NCBI GenBank assembly: GCA_030849805.1
Contig: JASANZ010001815.1
Location: forward strand, 1-17,271
Reading direction: 5' to 3'
DNA: 17,271 nucleotides
Source: Sergeia podlipaevii
Lineage: Eukaryota; Euglenozoa; Kinetoplastea; Trypanosomatida; Trypanosomatidae
Of the stretch, positions 7,510 to 15,704 are shown piece after piece (within the stretch, counting starts at the first letter, position 1; each line of letters opens with the position of its first letter). The notes below the pieces were generated by a model. It did not search any database. It was given only the letters and a program-made list of their open reading frames with translations, and was not told the origin of the DNA. The position numbers and the translations under genes are program-made.

Positions 7510-9534
7510 CTAAAAATCAGGAAAATACTTGCCACTGCCTCCGGAAGTCTCATGAAGACGCCTTGTTGCCTCAATCTGCAGCGCAAGCTCAGTCTCACAT
7601 GCCGTCCGTGGTGCTCGCCCACGCAGTGCCCGCGCACCTTCAGCGCCATCTCTGCTCTGATCACTACCATCAATGCCTCCGCTGCCAGTAGACAACATTA
7701 AGCGTGAGGTCTTCGAGTTGTCGCGAGCAATGATATACATATCATTCACGTGGTCCTGCACAAGCTTCTGCTCACGGGCAGCGCAGAAGTTTTTTATAGC
7801 CAGAATTTCATCCACATCAGAAGACCCTCCAACTTCCTCGTTGTTCGTAGTGCCCGGGCAGTGTGTAAGAGAAACATGCCTTGACCTTTGCTGATGATAT
7901 TCTTCTCTTAGAGCCTTGGCGAGCACGAGGTAGGCACCCACTTCGGCACCGCGCAGCTTCTCCATATTGAGGGCCTCCTCAATTTCAGTCACAGTACGAC
8001 CTCGCAGCTCTTCTAGTTGGAGTTCCTCCTGCGAGTTAACCTGGTAATGCGTGTGGCTGGCTACAGACGATGAGAAAGTGCGCTCCACATTGGAGGGAGG
8101 CGACGGTGGAGATGTGCTGTGACTCATGGCTTCACTCTCAAGAGGGAGAAGAGGAGAGGCATTTACAGATATTACAACATCCGGCTTATCCCGTGCCATA
8201 GACCGCCAGCTTCTTGACAGACTATCCACCACAGCAAAGCCACCTCCGCGGGGCAGCATCAAAGGATTGCAGTCATCAAGAGGAGGCTGAGTGGGAAAAG
8301 TCACCATGTCGTCTGTGGGTGGACTCTTGTGCAAGAACGTTTGCTCCTGAGGATGAGGAGCTGCGGTTTCTACGTTGAGCAGTAGTTCTGGCGGAGTGAA
8401 TTCATGCGAAGAAGCAAAGCGCGCGAAGGACGGTGTGTGGAACCCATCGCCAGTCTTGAAAGAAGGACTTGGCAAAAAGCCGCCGAAGCTCATGCTGCTG
8501 TGACGGCTCCCGTTCACGGTGTGTAACCCCCCTGCTCCTCCTCCTCCTGCGATGATAGTAGCATGAGAGTGTGTTTGGTTGGCAGTGTGGGCGAGCGTTG
8601 ACAAAGACATGAAGGAAGACATGGCACCCTTGTTCTCGAGATAGATGGGGTGCACCGCCGACAACGGTTCCGTGTCCTCAGGCTCTGGGGGGAGACCAGA
8701 GGGTGGCGAAGAGTCCAGCTCCACACAACGCAGGGAGGAAGCCTCCAAGGTACCATCTCCGCTGCCAGTATGAAGCAATGGAGTGGGCTGACCAATGCTA
8801 GCGGCACCGGCACCGCCTCCGCCTTGGCCGTTCTTCCGCACATTAGTCACCCAGCAGTTGTTGCTGGGCCGCCCTGCCATGTCAACACTGTTGGTGCCAA
8901 TGGAATTCCTGGGTGGCCCGTTGCAGCTGCTGCTATGCTCTGAGGAATCCCTAATGAAGTTAGCAAAGGTCATGTTCATGCCAGTCACTCCCGTGTTCGG
9001 CGCACCATTGTCCACTCTTGACGACAACCCAGAGCACGTGTTGTCCTCCTCCTCCTCGCCACCACCGGCGTGGTCGTTATGATCCGCTCCCCAGTTTGAC
9101 CCCGACGCCGCGTACGACATTGGAGATAGTACCCGACTACTATGTACCGTGCTCTGCGAGGAGTTCCACCCACAGCGCTGTGGGAGTCGTGCCATGGGCA
9201 TCGCTCGTTGCTGTTGGTGTGGCGATAGATAACATCCAGAGAAGGATTGGGGTTGCGCATTTGCTGGAGTGAAGGAAACCAGCTTCGTGCGGCCATCCAG
9301 CCCACCCGCAATACCGGTTGCATCTAATGGCCTTTCGTTATCAGAAACATTACCTGTGCCGGGTGTGGTCGGGCTGTCATTGCAGCCAAAGGTGCAGCTA
9401 CTGTCGCGTACCCCAATCACTGTAATTTCAGGTGGGACACACACTCTGCTACGAGTAGGACTCGAATGGTTATCTATTGATCCGCCGCTGTGAGGCATCG
9501 GCAATGAATTTTCAACTGGGCTACTACGACGCAT
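7510..9534 (-). CDS. Ser/Pro/Gly-rich largely disordered protein of unknown function
   Basis: I do not recognise this 674-residue protein. Roughly residues 1-500 are Ser, Pro, Gly, Asn and Thr rich with many Ser-Pro/Thr-Pro sites (for example S5-P6, S25-P26, S54-P55, S137-P138, T380-P381, S404-P405), an acidic patch EEEED (160-164) and Gly runs (238-241, 330-333). This suggests a disordered, heavily phosphorylated region. The C-terminal part looks folded: a charged helical stretch at 502-550 (including LQLEELRGR and AYLVLAKALREEY) and another at 573-612 (VDEILAIKNF, HVNDMYIIARDN). No membrane segment or catalytic motif is visible. The ATG at 9534 is the first in frame, and the sequence just upstream is an acceptor-type tract. 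A scaffold or regulatory role would be a guess. Confidence 0.85.
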   Translation of the reverse strand: MRRSSPVENSLPMPHSGGSIDNHSSPTRSRVCVPPEITVIGVRDSSCTFGCNDSPTTPGTGNVSDNERPLDATGIAGGLDGRTKLVSFTPANAQPQSFSGCYLSPHQQQRAMPMARLPQRCGWNSSQSTVHSSRVLSPMSYAASGSNWGADHNDHAGGGEEEEDNTCSGLSSRVDNGAPNTGVTGMNMTFANFIRDSSEHSSSCNGPPRNSIGTNSVDMAGRPSNNCWVTNVRKNGQGGGGAGAASIGQPTPLLHTGSGDGTLEASSLRCVELDSSPPSGLPPEPEDTEPLSAVHPIYLENKGAMSSFMSLSTLAHTANQTHSHATIIAGGGGAGGLHTVNGSRHSSMSFGGFLPSPSFKTGDGFHTPSFARFASSHEFTPPELLLNVETAAPHPQEQTFLHKSPPTDDMVTFPTQPPLDDCNPLMLPRGGGFAVVDSLSRSWRSMARDKPDVVISVNASPLLPLESEAMSHSTSPPSPPSNVERTFSSSVASHTHYQVNSQEELQLEELRGRTVTEIEEALNMEKLRGAEVGAYLVLAKALREEYHQQRSRHVSLTHCPGTTNNEEVGGSSDVDEILAIKNFCAAREQKLVQDHVNDMYIIARDNSKTSRLMLSTGSGGIDGSDQSRDGAEGARALRGRAPRTACETELALQIEATRRLHETSGGSGKYFPDF

Positions 9535-10057
9535 ATACTATCTATTTGTAGAAAAAAAAAGATAGATAGCAAGAGCACAACACGTGTGTCTTATAAGATT
9601 TCCTGTACTCTTGATAAACAATATATGTGTATATAACAGCCACCACACAAGAAAAAGAAAGCAACAACTCTATTTAGATATGATGGCGTGTATGCGTGTG
9701 AGTGTGAAAATTCAAAAATATATATGAGATAATGGATTGATTGTACTGTAATGAAAATATGCGTGGCGACCCACAATGCACGTCACTTTCTTGGCAAACA
9801 AAGAAAAAAACAGAAAGGAATAAAAAAAAAGTCAAGATACACAAGCGAAGCAGCATTCACAACATCAATATTAAAATGTACACACGCGCGCATGCACACG
9901 CTCTGCGTAGCACATCCGTATCAGAATATGCACCTTTTTAGTTTCTAGTGTAGACACTTTTAAAATGAAGTTGTTCCATGTGTATCGATAAACAACCCTC
10001 AAATGGGCATTCCACTCCCCCCCCCCTTTCACCATATGTGAATGTATATGTGATAAG
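9535..10057 (-). other. Spacer between the membrane-protein gene and the Ser/Pro-rich gene
   Basis: This 523-nt stretch has the acceptor candidates for the 7510-9534 gene at its low end and the 3' UTR of the 10058-10846 gene at its high end, including a C10 tract at 10017-10026 (G10 in the mRNA) about 32 nt after the stop. Small frames on both strands here are AT/AC-rich translation and are not called. Confidence 0.65.
9542..9560 (-). promoter_or_regulatory. Predicted proximal trans-splice acceptor for the Ser/Pro-rich gene
   Basis: On the minus strand UCUUUUUUUUUCU leads to AAAUAG, with AG at 9543-9542, leaving only a 7-nt 5' UTR. It is flanked by a 7-bp inverted repeat (CTATCTA 9539-9545, TAGATAG 9563-9569). 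A distal alternative is a pyrimidine tract at about 9650-9660 with AGs at 9611-9603, giving a leader of about 70 nt. Confidence 0.45.
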
Positions 10058-10846
10058 TTAGTATCCAATGCGCATCCCATAGTACCTGTATACTGCCTTT
10101 TGCGGCGTGTAACAGTCAAAAATGGTCCCAAACAGACCCACCGCCACTCCGTCCGCAAAGCTTGGTGGCTGCCGTGATGAGTTTGCCATCACGGCACTCC
10201 CTGAAGACCTGCGCGCATGGCGCAACAGCTCGTCAACTGCCGTCTGTGAACCTCTCTGCGAGTTACTGGACCCCATCAGAGGAGTTATTGAGGCTGCAGA
10301 AGCATTGTCGTCACCCGCGTGAGGCGCGGAAGAAGAAGAAGATCTGAGGGTTGCACTAGGAGTGTCTTCCTCACCTGCGGCTGGGAACATCTTGTCAAAC
10401 ATCTCCTTTGCAGCGGGGTCTTTACTACTTAAGCCCGCCAGCATAGCGAATTCAAAATCGTCTAAAGCAAATTCCTGACAACGACGGTTTGCTAGATAGA
10501 ACTTGATGGACTTAAGAAGGGTAGTCGTTGCAAAGGCTATGCAACCAATTGTCATGATGGGCTGAGTTCGCAGTCCACGCAAAAGCACTGACCTTGAAAA
10601 CTGAGGGTTTCTCTGCCCTGACTTGATGCCCGCCTCAAAATCAACCAGTAGCTGGTCATCGCGGAGCCGTCGGTACCCAAAAATGCACAGAGCGAATGTA
10701 AAGAGACCACCGACCCCAGCACCTGCACGTGCACCATGGAAGAAATTTAGCCCAAACGCGCACACGATCTCGTCGTCCTGCTCTTGCAAAATGTATTGAG
10801 AGAGTGCACCTAACTTCCCTCGCTTCCACTGCTCAAAGTCTGTCAT
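10058..10846 (-). CDS. Small membrane protein of unknown function, two or three hydrophobic segments
   Basis: A 262-residue protein I do not recognise. I start it at the ATG at 10846; the frame extends 9 nt upstream only through a GTG. Seen: a charged N-terminus (1-28), a Gly/Ala-rich hydrophobic segment (about 36-58, including GARAGAGVGG then FTFALCIFGY), a loop with charges (59-95), a second hydrophobic segment (about 97-118, ending near KSIKFYLA), a Ser/Ala-rich polar linker with a run of Ser (158-228), and a C-terminal stretch ADGVAVGLFGTIFDCY (231-246) that could be a weak third segment. There is no cleavable signal peptide by eye, so an organellar or ER membrane protein is possible. A Tim17-type family was considered because of the Gly-rich segment, but four membrane helices are not visible. 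Confidence 0.8.
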   Translation of the reverse strand: MTDFEQWKRGKLGALSQYILQEQDDEIVCAFGLNFFHGARAGAGVGGLFTFALCIFGYRRLRDDQLLVDFEAGIKSGQRNPQFSRSVLLRGLRTQPIMTIGCIAFATTTLLKSIKFYLANRRCQEFALDDFEFAMLAGLSSKDPAAKEMFDKMFPAAGEEDTPSATLRSSSSSAPHAGDDNASAASITPLMGSSNSQRGSQTAVDELLRHARRSSGSAVMANSSRQPPSFADGVAVGLFGTIFDCYTPQKAVYRYYGMRIGY

Positions 10847-10862
10847 TGAATACACAAGGCAC

Positions 10863-10940
10863 CTAAGGCTTGCTAGAGTGGGTGTGGTGAAAGGAGAGGA
10901 GTAAGTGATTTAAAAAATATAGTGTCCCTGGCACTTGCAT
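10863..10940 (-). promoter_or_regulatory. 25-codon uORF upstream of the membrane-protein gene
   Basis: An ATG at 10940 opens 25 codons and stops at TAG 10865-10863, 16 nt before the main ATG. It spans the proximal acceptor, so it is present only in transcripts spliced at a distal acceptor. It is a candidate control element seen directly in sequence; its use is unproven. Confidence 0.4.
10873..10913 (-). promoter_or_regulatory. Predicted proximal trans-splice acceptor for the membrane-protein gene
   Basis: On the minus strand a C/U-rich tract (about 10908-10876, including CUCCUCUCCUUUC) ends in CUCUAG, with AG at 10874-10873. It gives a 26-nt 5' UTR with no upstream ATG and supports the ATG at 10846 as the start. 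Confidence 0.7.
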
Positions 10941-11000
10941 GTGTGTGTGTTCCTATAGAAAACACAAGGAATGTATGAACTTACCTAGCCTTCACCTATG

Positions 11001-11034
11001 CTCACAAAAAGAAAAAGAGAGAACAAAAAAAAGG
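11001..11034 (-). promoter_or_regulatory. Distal acceptor-like tract upstream of the membrane-protein gene
   Basis: The minus strand carries a strong pyrimidine run (11034-11006, interrupted once) followed by GUGAG (AG at 11002-11001) and CAUAG (AG at 10997-10996). Use of either would give a leader of about 150 nt that includes the 25-codon uORF. Confidence 0.4.
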
Positions 11035-11216
11035 TATGTTTTATGTTAAACATTTATATTCAAAAAGCAAAGTAAAATGCACTTTTTATGACTCAACATC
11101 AAGCCTCAAAAGTCATCCGTTAATTAAAAGTTTGCGGGATTATCTAAGTTTTCATCTTTGGTTCAAGATTCAACTGCAACGAAGATATACTAGAAAGAGC
11201 CCTGAAGGGGGATTCT

Positions 11217-11254
11217 CTAGCGACAAGAAAAAAGAAAAAGAAATAAAAATAGAG
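11217..11254 (-). promoter_or_regulatory. Second distal acceptor-like tract
   Basis: A long U/C tract on the minus strand (11254-11225) leads to CGCUAG, with AG at 11218-11217. It lies about 280 nt after the GPI10 stop and 370 nt before the next start. No coding frame of substance follows it before the next tract. It may be a polyadenylation-coupled signal, an alternative acceptor, or chance. Confidence 0.35.
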
Positions 11255-11499
11255 TCTTGATGCGGTTCAGGTCAGGTGTCATCGCTCAAAATTCAGGCAT
11301 TTCGAAATAGCAAAAGATGCTGCTCATTAGACAACGTTCTCATCGATTTTTTTTTTCTTCCCGCTTTTTCTTTATCACTAGAGCAAACCTATATCTGCAA
11401 TGAACGGCTTGCCACCCTTTGTATTTCTCTCGCTTCCACATTCTTATATATGTGCATAGTGTGACGCTAAATAACTTGGAGGGTGGTGGTGAGCGGAAC

Positions 11500-13362
11500 T
11501 TACGTAACTGTGCTCCTGACAGGATTGCCTTTGTCGGTGCGGATCCACAACTCCACATAGCTATCCTCCCCTTCCTCAAGACTCTTGTAAGCGTGAAAAA
11601 GTGCCTTTGCACGCGAGTAGTTACTTGGAAGCAAAAAAACATCTGCCAGCAAGTCGGCCACACCACGGAACAGGATGAGGCCATCAGGAAGAGGCTCTGG
11701 TGCTCCTTCAGGCAGCAGCTTGTGCGCTGTTTCCCACCACACTTGTTCAATTTGTGGCACCGGTCGCACAACACTATTTGACCTTAGTGAGCCCTTTCTT
11801 GTCCTCTCCGCATCACGCGTGTAGCGCCATAGCACATACCCTACTGGGTTTTCCCTCAACAGCTGATCCACCGTGCGCAGTGGTAGCTGGGTAGCAGGAT
11901 CGAGCTTCATTGGGCAGTCATTGATATAAAGTGTCCGCACCCTGCCGTGCACATGGCCATGCCCTGGCGTGAAGTAGCACACCGTCATCACATCGACACG
12001 CTCTAGAGGAGGCATGTCACCATTGCGGATCTCGGCAAGGATGCCAAGTCCTCCTTGGCGATAACAAAACCCCAAGTAGCCCAGTAGAATCACATTAACC
12101 ATGAGAAACACCACATGAACCATTTTAACTACCCGTAGTCGCACCAAGCGTGGGCTGGTATCGCCAAGCACAACCTCTGGGTACCGCGCCGTGGCTGACA
12201 GTACGAAGCTCACAAGTATCATGGCAATAGGCAGCATGTGGAAGAGGAAGCGCATCTCCTTATGCGCCACAAGACTCTGACAGGCAATCGTCCACACCAG
12301 CACAAAAAGAAGTCTGTAGACAAGCTCACGTGTGTGCCTCCCAGCGCGCATGCGCCTGAGGACGAGCGGGACCAGCAGAAGCAGCACCACATGTGGACCG
12401 GCAATCATGGGAAATCCTGCAATTAAGTACCAATACACTGGGTGAGTCCCGTAAAAGCGGCTCACGTTCATGCCGATGTTGTACTTCACAAAGTTGAAAG
12501 GAGTAACGAGCCATCGACCGTAAAAGACGGAGTAGTCAATCAACGATGTAATGGCTAGCGCCACCACAGCGGCCACGGCTCCTTGAACAACTGGCTTCAG
12601 CAGCAGCAGCAGCAACATCATGAAACCACCCCTCACCTTGGCGCCAGTAAAGTTGCGAGCAATGTAGCATCGCATATGGACGACGAAGATAGGGAGAAGA
12701 GCAATCACGGCGGTGACACGAATCATACACGCAAATGCGGCACATACTAAAAAGTAATGATATTTGCTCTGCAGAAGGGCAATCATCACGGGAAGACATT
12801 CGGCCACATTTGTGTAGGCACGGCTGCCTTCAAGCACATAGTACCATTCTAACAACATAAGCGGAAAAAGCGTCTTTGCCACTAATGGAGATATCAGCCA
12901 AAGCCCCTTTTGGCGCCGCAGTGCTTTACTATCTGCTGATGCCTCATGATGGCCAGCACCATCGTCCTTCTTGTTCCTACTTACTCTCTCATCCATATCC
13001 ATCGCATCATCTAGGCGACGCGCAAGGGCGAAGACAGCACAGTCGATGCCACTGGCAATGAGGACTTGCACGAGGCGCAATGCGGCATACACCGCTCTAG
13101 GAGTGTCGAGGCCTAGAGCCTTGAGAAGAAACAAAGGAATAGCAAAAATGCTAGGAAATACAACCGAGCGGATGCCTTCTTTCCACTCCCACGATAAGTG
13201 GCCTCTCCCATACACGATATAATAGGCAACTTCTTCGCCCTGCCACCACTCATCTGGGGACTCACTGGTGCGGATGGTAAAAGATATCAGGAGCCTATAA
13301 ATAAAGAAGACCAACACAGGAAGGAGGGTCGCACGCGGCGTACTTTGACTATTTTTTTTCAT
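11500..13362 (-). CDS. GPI10: GPI mannosyltransferase 3 (GPI10/PIG-B, GT22 family)
   Basis: A 620-residue polytopic ER protein. PIG-B/GPI10 uses dolichol-phosphate mannose to add the third, alpha-1,2-linked mannose to the GPI precursor on the luminal side of the ER. Seen: a first membrane segment (11-30), then the GT22 luminal motif SPDEWWQGEEVA (35-46) with the acidic DE pair, and GHLSWEWKEGIRS (54-66); TPFNFVKYN (287-295) and FYGTHPVYWY (303-312); AHKEMRFLFHMLPI (366-379); and in the C-terminal part VCYFTPGHGHVH (461-472), all characteristic of PIG-B. About nine to ten hydrophobic segments are visible, and a charged loop (118-150) looks like a lineage insertion. The ATG at 13362 is required, since the catalytic motif starts at residue 36 and the next Met is at 121. 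GPI anchors carry the major surface coat molecules of these parasites. Confidence 0.93.
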   Translation of the reverse strand: MKKNSQSTPRATLLPVLVFFIYRLLISFTIRTSESPDEWWQGEEVAYYIVYGRGHLSWEWKEGIRSVVFPSIFAIPLFLLKALGLDTPRAVYAALRLVQVLIASGIDCAVFALARRLDDAMDMDERVSRNKKDDGAGHHEASADSKALRRQKGLWLISPLVAKTLFPLMLLEWYYVLEGSRAYTNVAECLPVMIALLQSKYHYFLVCAAFACMIRVTAVIALLPIFVVHMRCYIARNFTGAKVRGGFMMLLLLLLKPVVQGAVAAVVALAITSLIDYSVFYGRWLVTPFNFVKYNIGMNVSRFYGTHPVYWYLIAGFPMIAGPHVVLLLLVPLVLRRMRAGRHTRELVYRLLFVLVWTIACQSLVAHKEMRFLFHMLPIAMILVSFVLSATARYPEVVLGDTSPRLVRLRVVKMVHVVFLMVNVILLGYLGFCYRQGGLGILAEIRNGDMPPLERVDVMTVCYFTPGHGHVHGRVRTLYINDCPMKLDPATQLPLRTVDQLLRENPVGYVLWRYTRDAERTRKGSLRSNSVVRPVPQIEQVWWETAHKLLPEGAPEPLPDGLILFRGVADLLADVFLLPSNYSRAKALFHAYKSLEEGEDSYVELWIRTDKGNPVRSTVT

Positions 13363-14145
13363 GCCTAGAAAGAATGAGAGAGTGAGAGAATGACAACGTG
13401 AAAAATATATATCGATGAAATCTTTTTGTTATTGTTTAAGCCCTTGAAGTTTCGCTTTTGATGAAAAAAAAAAAACTTACACATAAGAAGAATGAGGGAG
13501 GAAGAAGTAAATGCGTTGCTTTGTGGTCATGGTGAAGTGACCCAGCATCATGCAGATGGTCCAGAGGCCGTATGCTTGTGTGAGAGACAAATTACATGCA
13601 AACCGTTTCAACTCATTGATATATTTTTTTCTTTTGTTTTGCAAGAGCGCCCAATGGAGAGAGAAAAAAAAAAAAGCACTCAGTGGAACACACAGCATGC
13701 CACCAAAGAACACAGCGTACCCCGATAAATACAAAGTGTGCATAATATTCGATGCTATGCAGCATGCACGACTATGAGGAATTCTGGGATGAAAAGAAAT
13801 GTTTCCCTTTAACTACGTTCTCGTCTCTTCTTCTTCTTTTTTTTTGCGTGTTCATGGCTAACTACTAGCACATTTGCCTCCCACACACATGCACACTGAC
13901 ACCTGCGCATCACAGTGACAACACCGACAAGAAAGAAAAGAAAAAAAATACAGCAACACTTACAGAATAAAAATAGAGAATCTACTACAGTTATGCTATT
14001 TGCGCCACTGCTACTGCTAACTAAATGAGCGATGAATCTCATAAAGCAATACTTTATATGAATGTACCAAACTGCAACGGTATCGACGTGCGACTAACTT
14101 TCTATTATTATGTATATGAAGAGAGCCGCGCTTTGCTACTATTTT
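13363..14145 (-). other. Spacer between the small basic protein gene and GPI10
   Basis: This 783-nt spacer holds the GPI10 acceptor(s) at its low end and the 3' UTR of the 14146-14580 gene at its high end. Minus-strand pyrimidine tracts also occur at about 13655-13676 and 13927-13950, but no convincing coding frame follows either. Overlapping frames at 13477-13777 on both strands are short and motif-free. Confidence 0.6.
13365..13420 (-). promoter_or_regulatory. Predicted trans-splice acceptor abutting the GPI10 start
   Basis: On the minus strand a long pyrimidine tract (about 13399-13368, CUCUCACUCUCUC and UUCUUUC) ends in UAG at 13367-13365. Only two bases (GC) separate it from the ATG. 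No AG occurs in the preceding 50 or so bases. A weaker alternative is a U12 run (13475-13464) with AG at 13456-13455, giving a 92-nt leader. Confidence 0.65.
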
Positions 14146-14580
14146 TTACTTTGGACGAATCTTGTTTATACCAAATGCACCGCTACCATCTTCAATACCA
14201 CGCCGGGTAAGACTCTTCGCCTTCCAGATACGGTGATAGTGGTACGCCATGTCATGCCCGTATCCCTGCGGGTCACTATACACGGCCAGCATATCGTTCG
14301 CCCACCGCTGAAACTCAGGTACGTACTCGTAGCTACACTGCGCCGTGAGGTGGCTTAGAGCCTCCTTGCGGTTGCGGGGGTTGGGGTGCTTTGATTTCTC
14401 TACACCCGCCTTGTATTCAGCGGTGGTTTCAGACACTGTGCGATTAGAATACTGCTTTTGAATACGGTTTTCGACGATGCCCTTTGCGGCGATGATGGTA
14501 CGAGAGGCGGTGGCGAGCGCGCAGAATGACAGCGGGGCCTTGCAAAGAGTGTTTCCACCAACAAAGCTCACACTCCGCAT
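14146..14580 (-). CDS. Small basic protein, possibly mitochondrial, unknown function
   Basis: A 144-residue protein I do not recognise. I start it at the ATG at 14580; the four extra upstream codons begin with TTG. The first 37 residues have no acidic residue and carry Arg/Lys with Ser/Ala and hydrophobics (through about ALATASRTIIAAKG, 21-34), consistent with a mitochondrial presequence or matrix-facing N-terminus. The rest is compact and rich in aromatic and basic residues: YKAGVEKSKHPNPRNRKEA (56-74), SYEYVPEFQRWANDM (83-97), YGHDMAYHYHRIWKAKSLTRRG (split at 107-128). There is no membrane segment beyond the N-terminus and no catalytic motif. Size and features would fit a respiratory-complex accessory subunit, but that is a guess. 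The coding character and a plausible acceptor support it as real. Confidence 0.78.
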   Translation of the reverse strand: MRSVSFVGGNTLCKAPLSFCALATASRTIIAAKGIVENRIQKQYSNRTVSETTAEYKAGVEKSKHPNPRNRKEALSHLTAQCSYEYVPEFQRWANDMLAVYSDPQGYGHDMAYHYHRIWKAKSLTRRGIEDGSGAFGINKIRPK

Positions 14581-14664
14581 GATTCTTTTCAAAATCTTCC
14601 CTCTGTATATATGTATATGTTTACGTATTTGTGTACCGATGTGGCTTGATCAAGCTAACTTCCG

Positions 14665-14705
14665 CTGTAAAATATATATGCTAATGCAAATAGTAATAAT
14701 GATGA
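14665..14705 (-). promoter_or_regulatory. Predicted trans-splice acceptor for the small basic protein gene
   Basis: On the minus strand a U-rich stretch (about 14705-14668) ends in UUUUACAG, with AG at 14666-14665. It gives an 84-nt leader that contains no upstream ATG. The tract is interrupted by purines, so confidence is moderate. Confidence 0.45.
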
Positions 14706-15660
14706 TAATAGCGCGTATGACTTGAAGTGAGCTGAGTGCGTGCACACGCGCACAAGATGTTCTTCTCCTTTTATATATGAGACAATGGGATATTGAAAAA
14801 AAAAACTACTACTATAAAGACGGCCTTTTTTTCAAGAAAGGGAAAGTAAAAGCGGTAGTTCACTTAAAAAAAAAGATATGAATGCAACAGAGATGTAAGG
14901 ATTTGTGCCACGCAATCCAAAAAAAAAAAAGCATACATGCTTGAGAAGATACGAGTTTTCTCTTAAAGATGTTTTTTTTTTTTTTGCGAGTTGATTTGAG
15001 TTAAGGTGGGCACGAAAAAAAAAAGATACTACGCTGTGTAGTCATCATGAGCAACAGGAACATATGACCTCTATTTGTCCTCCAGTAAACAGTCGCGTGA
15101 GAGGAGATGAAAGAGGGTTGGTTGTATTTGGTGTTCATGTGCACAGTTTTCTATTTTTTTTTCTTTTCTCCCTCGATGTGTCTCTATAAGTGAAACCGTA
15201 CCACACCATGGTAACCTGCAGGTGCGCACATGCACACACACTCTCCTACACAGATACGATACGTACGCGTTTCTTCTCTGTATTGCTTCTCTCTAGTTTC
15301 TCTTCTAGTTAACGTGGTTATTGTTATATACACCATTTTTTGAAAGACTGCACGCGCGAGTGTGTGTATGCGCATACATAAAATCTGCGTAGGTGAAGAA
15401 TGCCTCCCTCCGTTCTGTGTGCCGAAAAGAAAAAGCAGCGCCGGAATATACAACAGGGAGAGCAGCATATACGAAAGCCACTCAGAACAATCGCTGAAGG
15501 TAACCACTTCCCTCACTTCTATGGTTCCCTAGTTGTTTTCAAAATGCTGTCATCTCCATTTTTGCTTTTGCGTCAATTCCTCTACTTACACGTTCAAGCG
15601 TATCAAACTTTTCTAAGCATCATGACACTAACTGCCGGGCGACTTCCTCCTCTTTTTATC

Positions 15661-15704
15661 CTCAGAAGAAAAAGAGAAGAAAAATCGAGAGAGAAGAAAA
15701 CAAC
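15661..15704 (-). promoter_or_regulatory. Strong acceptor-like polypyrimidine tract just downstream of a stop codon
   Basis: The minus strand carries a nearly unbroken U/C run (15704-15664) ending in CUGAG, with AG at 15662-15661. It begins 44 nt after the stop of the 15748-16662 gene. It looks as strong as the acceptors of real genes, yet no clear gene follows it. Confidence 0.45.

Larger units (their letters stand above)
10847..11499 (-). other. Spacer between GPI10 and the membrane-protein gene
   Basis: This 653-nt spacer contains three successive acceptor-like modules (11217-11254, 11001-11034, 10873-10913) and the uORF at 10863-10940. The remainder is AT-rich 3' UTR of GPI10. The plus-strand frame at 11036-11260 is not supported by any motif. 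I see no RNA gene. Confidence 0.6.

Noticed and set aside
10847..10855. Three extra upstream codons for the membrane protein
   Set aside because: They would need a GTG start; the ATG at 10846 is the first ATG after the proximal acceptor. For the same reason the TTG starts at 14592 and 16686 were rejected.
11158..11180. GGTTCAAGATTC, resembling a tRNA T-loop
   Set aside because: The following bases do not give the CC of the T-stem, and no cloverleaf could be built around it on either strand.
13655..13950. Additional minus-strand pyrimidine tracts as evidence for a hidden gene
   Set aside because: Such tracts are frequent in these spacers and no coding frame follows; on their own they are weak evidence.
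15043..15049. ATGATGA on the minus strand, matching a box C of C/D snoRNAs
   Set aside because: No box D (CTGA) is found in the next 90 or so minus-strand bases and there is no terminal stem.
15184..15468. 94-codon minus-strand frame with a hydrophobic N-terminus
   Set aside because: Its second half is translated CA/TG repeat and two short ORFs precede it. I kept it only as the possible product in the 15661 acceptor finding.
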